31,207 nt of DNA from assembly GCA_905214265.1 (NCBI GenBank), contig CAJMLQ010000023.1:1-31207 (forward strand), in the 5' to 3' direction. Position 1 is the first letter of the stretch. Every line of letters begins with the position of its first letter. Made by a program: the position numbers and the translations under genes. Source of the stretch: an uncultured bacterium. GTDB taxonomy: Bacteria > Bacillota > Clostridia > Oscillospirales > Ruminococcaceae. This document shows, piece by piece, positions 30,947 through 31,207 of the stretch. A model generated the notes under the pieces. The model was not told where the DNA came from and searched no databases. It saw nothing but the letters and a program-made list of their open reading frames with translations.

Positions 30947-31207
30947 ACCGTTTCCCCCTGTTTCACTAGCGCAAGAAAGCGGTTGATCACATCATCCAGC
31001 GCCAGCTCCGGAAAGCCCTTGATGTAGGTGTAGACTTTATTGTGGAAATTCCGGGTCCAGTGAGCTGGAATCCGCTTGAAGCCGATGACCGCGCCCAAAA
31101 TACTGCCCGCAGTTGCAGCGGTGCAGTCGTTGTCCATACCCATGGCCACGATCTCACCGATGGTCCGGGTGAAATCCTTTTCCCCCAGTAGCAGTCCGAA
31201 GATCGTC
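30943..31207 (-). CDS. ADP-ribosylglycohydrolase family protein, C-terminal part, cut by right edge
   Basis: The last 87 residues are visible and run off the right edge. They carry AMGMDNDCTAATAGSILGAV, the C-terminal metal-binding signature of the ADP-ribosylglycohydrolase (DraG/ARH) fold, in which the Asp residues hold magnesium. GDxDTxAA is the usual form; here it reads MDNDCTAA. The 3' end overlaps the sugar kinase by four bases. The substrate could be ADP-ribosyl-protein or a free ADP-ribose-like or N-glycosidic compound. Confidence 0.85.
   Translation of the reverse strand, partial: TIFGLLLGEKDFTRTIGEIVAMGMDNDCTAATAGSILGAVIGFKRIPAHWTRNFHNKVYTYIKGFPELALDDVINRFLALVKQGETV

Noticed and set aside
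1..31207. tRNA, rRNA, CRISPR arrays, phage or transposase genes
   Set aside because: None seen on reading both strands; no repeat-spacer pattern or integrase/transposase motif was found.

Overview
The window looks like a chromosome segment of a GC-rich gut Clostridia member (Firmicutes; the Oscillospiraceae / Flavonifractor-Oscillibacter type is my best guess). This rests on strong AGGAGG-type ribosome binding sites, sigma-A promoters, both a type I and a type III glutamine synthetase, a split archaeal-type glutamate synthase, an ANTAR antiterminator and a B. subtilis-type PurF with propeptide. All CDS look intact except the two cut by the window edges. I see no rRNA, tRNA, CRISPR array, insertion sequence or prophage.

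Region 1 (1-13633) is a nitrogen-assimilation locus. Reading leftwards from a promoter at about 9300 come the glutaminase subunit and the FMN/Fe-S subunit of glutamate synthase. Then, from a second promoter at about 6495, come purA, a four-cluster ferredoxin, an FAD oxidoreductase, the GXGXG subunit of glutamate synthase, type I glnA, an ANTAR regulator and purF (cut by the left edge). Reading rightwards from a perfect TTGACA-17-TATAAT promoter come the type III glutamine synthetase glnN and an ammonium transporter fused to a PII domain. The gltB-side leader and the glnN leader both start with a small hairpin carrying the same AAAGGC hexaloop, and in each the 3' arm of that hairpin overlaps the 5' arm of an intrinsic terminator. 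A related AAAGAC hexaloop sits inside a very long hairpin ahead of amt. This is what an ANTAR antitermination regulon would look like, with the likely regulator encoded in the same locus.

Region 2 (13634-16894) holds a hairpin-rich noncoding stretch with strong terminators, a small P-loop kinase and a uroporphyrinogen-decarboxylase-like protein (leftward), and a divergent AraC-type regulator (rightward) with a perfect 16-bp palindrome just upstream.

Region 3 (16895-22713) is a leftward operon: murD, two tandem M42 aminopeptidases, a P-loop kinase and a PLP-dependent YnbB/aluminium-resistance-family lyase, from a promoter at about 22320. A small DUF1294 membrane protein lies upstream.

Region 4 (22714-30030) is a rightward operon from a TTGTAT-17-TATAAT promoter: an ATP-grasp D-aspartate-ligase-like protein, an aspartate/glutamate racemase, an asparagine synthetase, the rRNA methyltransferase RlmB and a 765-residue membrane protein that I read as a degenerate P-type ATPase with all catalytic motifs changed. 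The first three genes together suggest a D-Asp/D-Asn peptidoglycan cross-bridge. The operon ends at a strong terminator.

Region 5 (30041-31207, leftward) is an ADP-ribosylglycohydrolase (cut by the right edge) overlapping a ribokinase-family sugar kinase.
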